Source: Chloroflexota bacterium (GTDB lineage Bacteria; Chloroflexota; Anaerolineae; Promineifilales; Promineifilaceae). From it: a DNA stretch of 8,445 nucleotides. Positions 5,993 to 8,445 of this stretch are shown one piece after another (positions within the stretch are counted from its first letter, which is position 1; every line of letters begins with the position of its first letter). The DNA is taken from assembly GCA_024223125.1 (NCBI GenBank), contig JAAEOP010000950.1, positions 1 through 8,445 of the forward strand, read 5' to 3'. Under the pieces are notes generated by a model, which saw nothing but the letters and a program-made list of their open reading frames with translations, ran no database searches and was not told the origin of the DNA. The translations under genes were made by a program, and so were the position numbers.

Positions 5993-7986
5993 TAAGGCAA
6001 CAGAATGCTAGGTAAATAAATGGTGTATCCATCCTGAGCGATGGTGATGGTGTGGCTTTTGCTGACGGAACCCAGAGCATTGGTAGCGGTGACGTTAATC
6101 GTCTTGACGCCGCTTGTGGCCCAGTTAATGTTTTGCAGGGTCACGGCCGTACTCAAACCACTCTGCGTAATCGGCGGCAAATCCGTTAGGGTGATGGTGT
6201 ATGTAAACGGTTCCGTCGCCTGTGTGGGGGTCACGGCGATGTCAAAGGCATAGTTTGTGTTTACGCTACCGCTGGCAGGGCCGCTAATTGTCATATCAGA
6301 AGGCGGAATTTGCAGCCCGGACAGGCGTGTTGTTGTACCCGCCAAGAAGTTGCCAATCGTACCGAAGAACTGCGTGGTACTGGCAGTGCGTAACGCTTCA
6401 TCCGCTTGCAGCGGTTGGGGCAGCGTAAAGGCAAAGTCTCCCTGTGCGTCGGCCGTAGCCTGGCCCAGATACGTCAGCGCCTCTTCAACGTCGTCCAGAT
6501 CATCCAGATATAAATCAACGTAACAATTGGGGCATGGAGAACCAGGAGCGCTTGTGCCGGTTACGGCCGTGCCGTTAATGCTGGTCAACTGTGCCGGATC
6601 AAACAACTCTAAGGAATCGTCTGTCGCCCCGGTAAAGTTGATGACTCGGAAATCTTCACCCTGGTTAATGTTAGGGACATCATTGCGGATAATGTTCCCC
6701 TTTAACGTAATGCCCCCGGCATCATATTGATCTACAGTCAGGTAAACGGCCGTGTTCGATTCATCTTCCTCAAATCCTTTGCGGCTGTTTACAATGAGAT
6801 TGTCTAAAATCTGAGCCGGGCCATCGCTGCCAAAAATGCCAATGCCGCACACACCTACCGCATTAGCGGCCGCATCCACACCAATTGAGTTCCCTTGAAT
6901 CAGATGATTGGGGCCGAAAAACTCGATAGCCATTGGCGGGGTTTCATTGGCCGTTTGCGTACTGTGCAGTCCGGCAATGATGTTGTCAATGACCTGGTTA
7001 TTACTACCCCCAATCTGCATTCCCCAGCCGCCGTACCAATTGGCCGGATCGTAATTGATGGAACGCAAGCATTGGATAGGACTGGGCACGATGGGCACGG
7101 TACCATCCGCCCGCGTACCTATGTAATTGTTTATAATCAGGTTATTATCTCCATCCACATTGATCGCCCGGCCAAACTTGGTTCCAGCCACCACCGTGCC
7201 GCTGATAACATTAGAATTAGAACTGCTCAAAATGCTGATACCGCCGCCGCCAGCCAGATCGGCCGGATCGGAACCGGGGTCGCGTAAGAAGATGGATTGG
7301 CCGTCATCGTCCAGATTCACCCACACATTGGCGACTGTATTATCGTCATCCTTCAATACGATGGAGCCACCTCCTTTCCAGGAGAGGTTGGCAACAGTGT
7401 TGCCGGTGCTTTCCACTTCCAGACTGTGGATGCCTGCCCCGCCTGTACCCCGATTGTTGACGATGATGCTGGGGGCGTCGGCACGGCCGCCAGTATTGTA
7501 AAAACCATCTAATCGGACATCCCCATTTGTATCCAGCGTATTTTCCCGGCTTAGAGCAGGCAGGTCATCATCAATAAGGATGGTCCAGGTATCCAGAGTA
7601 CCGTCATAATTGGGGTCAGAGGTGGGGATGGCAAAGCCGATGAGAATAGGCCGGTCAGCAGTGGGGCGTAGACTGGCTTCGCGGATAGCGCGGCGCAGAT
7701 TGCAATTGGCAGCCCCCTGTGCGCTGCCACCATTGCCGCTGTACGTACAGGTTTCGTTAATGCTGCCATTGCTGTCCAGGGTGATTTTGACAGCAATACA
7801 GGTAGTGAAACCGGGAATAGGACAGGCTTGTGATGGGCCGACACGGCCGTTGGCAATAGCTGCCTGCCAGATTACTTGTTTCTCACTTTGGGGTTGGGGT
7901 CGGTTTTGGGCAACGGCCCAATTAAACGAGGCTAGAAGCAGCGCTCCCAGCAGTGAAACAGAAAATAACCAAACTTGACGATTCAT
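5992..7986 (-). CDS. Secreted CSLREA-like parallel beta-helix protein
   Basis: The 664-residue product begins with a signal peptide (MNRQVW, hydrophobic 7-23, likely cleavage after AVA at 26), so it is exported. Residues 80-110 contain CTYSG...CNLRRAIREAS, a divergent form of the CSLREA motif (C-x-LREAI) found in surface beta-helix proteins. Residues about 170-450 are beta-helix rungs with repeated N-x-I/V turns: GNTVANL, DNTVANV, NNLIINNYIGTRADGT (281-296), NNQVIDNIIAG, NHLIQGNSIGVDAAA and AQILDNLIVN. About 470-560 is an Ig-like/adhesin module with TGTSAPGSPCPNCYVDLYLDD. About 563-650 is a second Ig/cadherin-like domain. The protein ends YTIYLPSILLP. No catalytic site is evident; an adhesion or cell-surface role is inferred. 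The ATG at 7986 has a strong AGGAGGT site. It may be cotranscribed with the acyl-CoA dehydrogenase 75 bp upstream, though the functions differ. Confidence 0.85.
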   Translation of the reverse strand: MNRQVWLFSVSLLGALLLASFNWAVAQNRPQPQSEKQVIWQAAIANGRVGPSQACPIPGFTTCIAVKITLDSNGSINETCTYSGNGGSAQGAANCNLRRAIREASLRPTADRPILIGFAIPTSDPNYDGTLDTWTILIDDDLPALSRENTLDTNGDVRLDGFYNTGGRADAPSIIVNNRGTGGAGIHSLEVESTGNTVANLSWKGGGSIVLKDDDNTVANVWVNLDDDGQSIFLRDPGSDPADLAGGGGISILSSSNSNVISGTVVAGTKFGRAINVDGDNNLIINNYIGTRADGTVPIVPSPIQCLRSINYDPANWYGGWGMQIGGSNNQVIDNIIAGLHSTQTANETPPMAIEFFGPNHLIQGNSIGVDAAANAVGVCGIGIFGSDGPAQILDNLIVNSRKGFEEDESNTAVYLTVDQYDAGGITLKGNIIRNDVPNINQGEDFRVINFTGATDDSLELFDPAQLTSINGTAVTGTSAPGSPCPNCYVDLYLDDLDDVEEALTYLGQATADAQGDFAFTLPQPLQADEALRTASTTQFFGTIGNFLAGTTTRLSGLQIPPSDMTISGPASGSVNTNYAFDIAVTPTQATEPFTYTITLTDLPPITQSGLSTAVTLQNINWATSGVKTINVTATNALGSVSKSHTITIAQDGYTIYLPSILLP

Positions 7987-7990
7987 GTTT

Positions 7991-7997
7991 ACCTCCT
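7991..7997 (-). promoter_or_regulatory. Strong ribosome binding site of the beta-helix gene
   Basis: AGGAGGT on the minus strand lies four bases (AAAC) before the ATG at 7986. It is the strongest Shine-Dalgarno in the window and fixes the start just before the signal peptide. Confidence 0.85.
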
Positions 7998-8033
7998 ACA
8001 GATAAGTTGATTTCTTTTAGTGTAAGAAGTAAA

Positions 8034-8051
8034 CGATCAGGAATCGATCAG
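8034..8051. repeat. Short direct repeat upstream of the beta-helix gene
   Basis: CGATCAG occurs at 8034-8040 and again at 8045-8051, a spacing of 11 bp or about one turn of the helix. It lies in the 75-bp gap before the beta-helix gene and could be a binding site, but copies this short can arise by chance. Confidence 0.3.
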
Positions 8052-8061
8052 AACGACCTGT

Positions 8062-8445
8062 CTATTTTGAAAATAACCGCTTGGAGATGATCTCTTTCAT
8101 AATTTCCGTCGTGCCGCCGCCAATGGAAAGGATGCGATTGTCACGGTAAAGACGTTCCACCACATATTCACGCATATAGCCGTAGCCGCCAAAAATCTGT
8201 ACCGCTTCATAAGTCACAAAATCACTGACCTGGCAGGCGAAGTTTTTAGCCATCGAAATTTCCATGACCTGATCTTCCCCGCCGTCCATACGGGCGGCCA
8301 CCCGGTACGTAAATTCACGGCTGACCTCAACCTGGGTGGCCATATCTACCAGTTTGTGGCGCAGCACCTGGAATCCAGCCAGAGGTTTACCAAATGCCTC
8401 TCGCTCCTGCACATATTGCAAACACTCTTCCAGAGCCAGCTGCGC
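8062..8445 (-). CDS. Acyl-CoA dehydrogenase, C-terminal part (cut by the right edge)
   Basis: The frame is open from the right edge to a TAA stop at 8064-8062, giving the last 127 residues of a flavoprotein of roughly 380-400 residues expected for the family. It would oxidise acyl-CoA to trans-2-enoyl-CoA and pass electrons to ETF. The fragment is the C-terminal helical domain: YVQEREAFGKPL, FQVLRHKLVDMA, AMEISMAKN-like middle (EISMAKNFACQVSD), the FAD/substrate signature YEAVQIFGGYGYMREY, and IGGGTTEIMKEIISKRL at the end. The usual short/medium-chain catalytic Glu in 'YEGT' is replaced by Gly (GGGT), as in long-chain and isovaleryl-CoA dehydrogenases, which carry the base on an earlier helix. 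The EE just before CLQYVQER (8425-8430) lies where long-chain enzymes have theirs. Substrate length is therefore inferred to be long or branched. The in-frame TTG at 8421 is not a start; coding continues past the window. Confidence 0.93.
   Translation of the reverse strand, partial: AQLALEECLQYVQEREAFGKPLAGFQVLRHKLVDMATQVEVSREFTYRVAARMDGGEDQVMEISMAKNFACQVSDFVTYEAVQIFGGYGYMREYVVERLYRDNRILSIGGGTTEIMKEIISKRLFSK

Noticed and set aside
7551..7856. Minus-strand frame of 101 codons inside the beta-helix gene
   Set aside because: It is an out-of-frame shadow of the gene on the same strand, which has a signal peptide, strong ribosome site and family motifs.
1..8445. Search for mobile elements, CRISPR arrays, defence or toxin-antitoxin genes
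   Set aside because: No transposase, integrase, regularly spaced repeat, nuclease or toxin-like pair was seen; the clear genes are housekeeping, signalling and surface genes.

Overview
The window is about 8.4 kb of roughly 50% GC bacterial chromosome. The best guess is a Chloroflexota bacterium of the Anaerolineae/Ardenticatenia kind. This is inferred from three things: a membrane Ser/Thr kinase with an Ala-Thr-Arg-rich linker and a duplicated 'NPF...DWD.G..FR' ectodomain; a secreted beta-helix protein ending in a '.YLP....' tail; and dense use of the palindrome CGGCCG. No marker here fixes the taxonomy.

Layout: 1-500 is A+T-richer and has no convincing gene. Next come two minus-strand genes, read from right to left: a LOG-type nucleotide phosphoribohydrolase (3919-3146), then a PknB-type transmembrane Ser/Thr kinase (3044-501). 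Divergent from them on the plus strand is a tRNA-Leu(UAA) at 4094-4176 with its own promoter and intrinsic terminator. It is followed by tilS (4440-5897), the tRNA-Ile lysidine synthetase. tilS converges on a minus-strand gene for a secreted CSLREA-like parallel beta-helix protein (7986-5992). The 94-bp convergent gap holds three inverted repeats, one of them a perfect 26-bp palindrome. The right edge cuts a minus-strand acyl-CoA dehydrogenase gene of the long-chain/FadE kind; only its C-terminal part is present.

These genes do not form one pathway. tRNA-Leu and tilS both belong to translation, the kinase and beta-helix protein act at the membrane or cell surface, and LOG and the acyl-CoA dehydrogenase are metabolic housekeeping. 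I see no phage, transposon, CRISPR or defence system. The most notable features are the highly iterated CGGCCG palindrome (34 copies by hand count, in all three reading frames of tilS), the duplicated kinase ectodomain, the convergent palindrome cluster and the C-terminal tail of the beta-helix protein.
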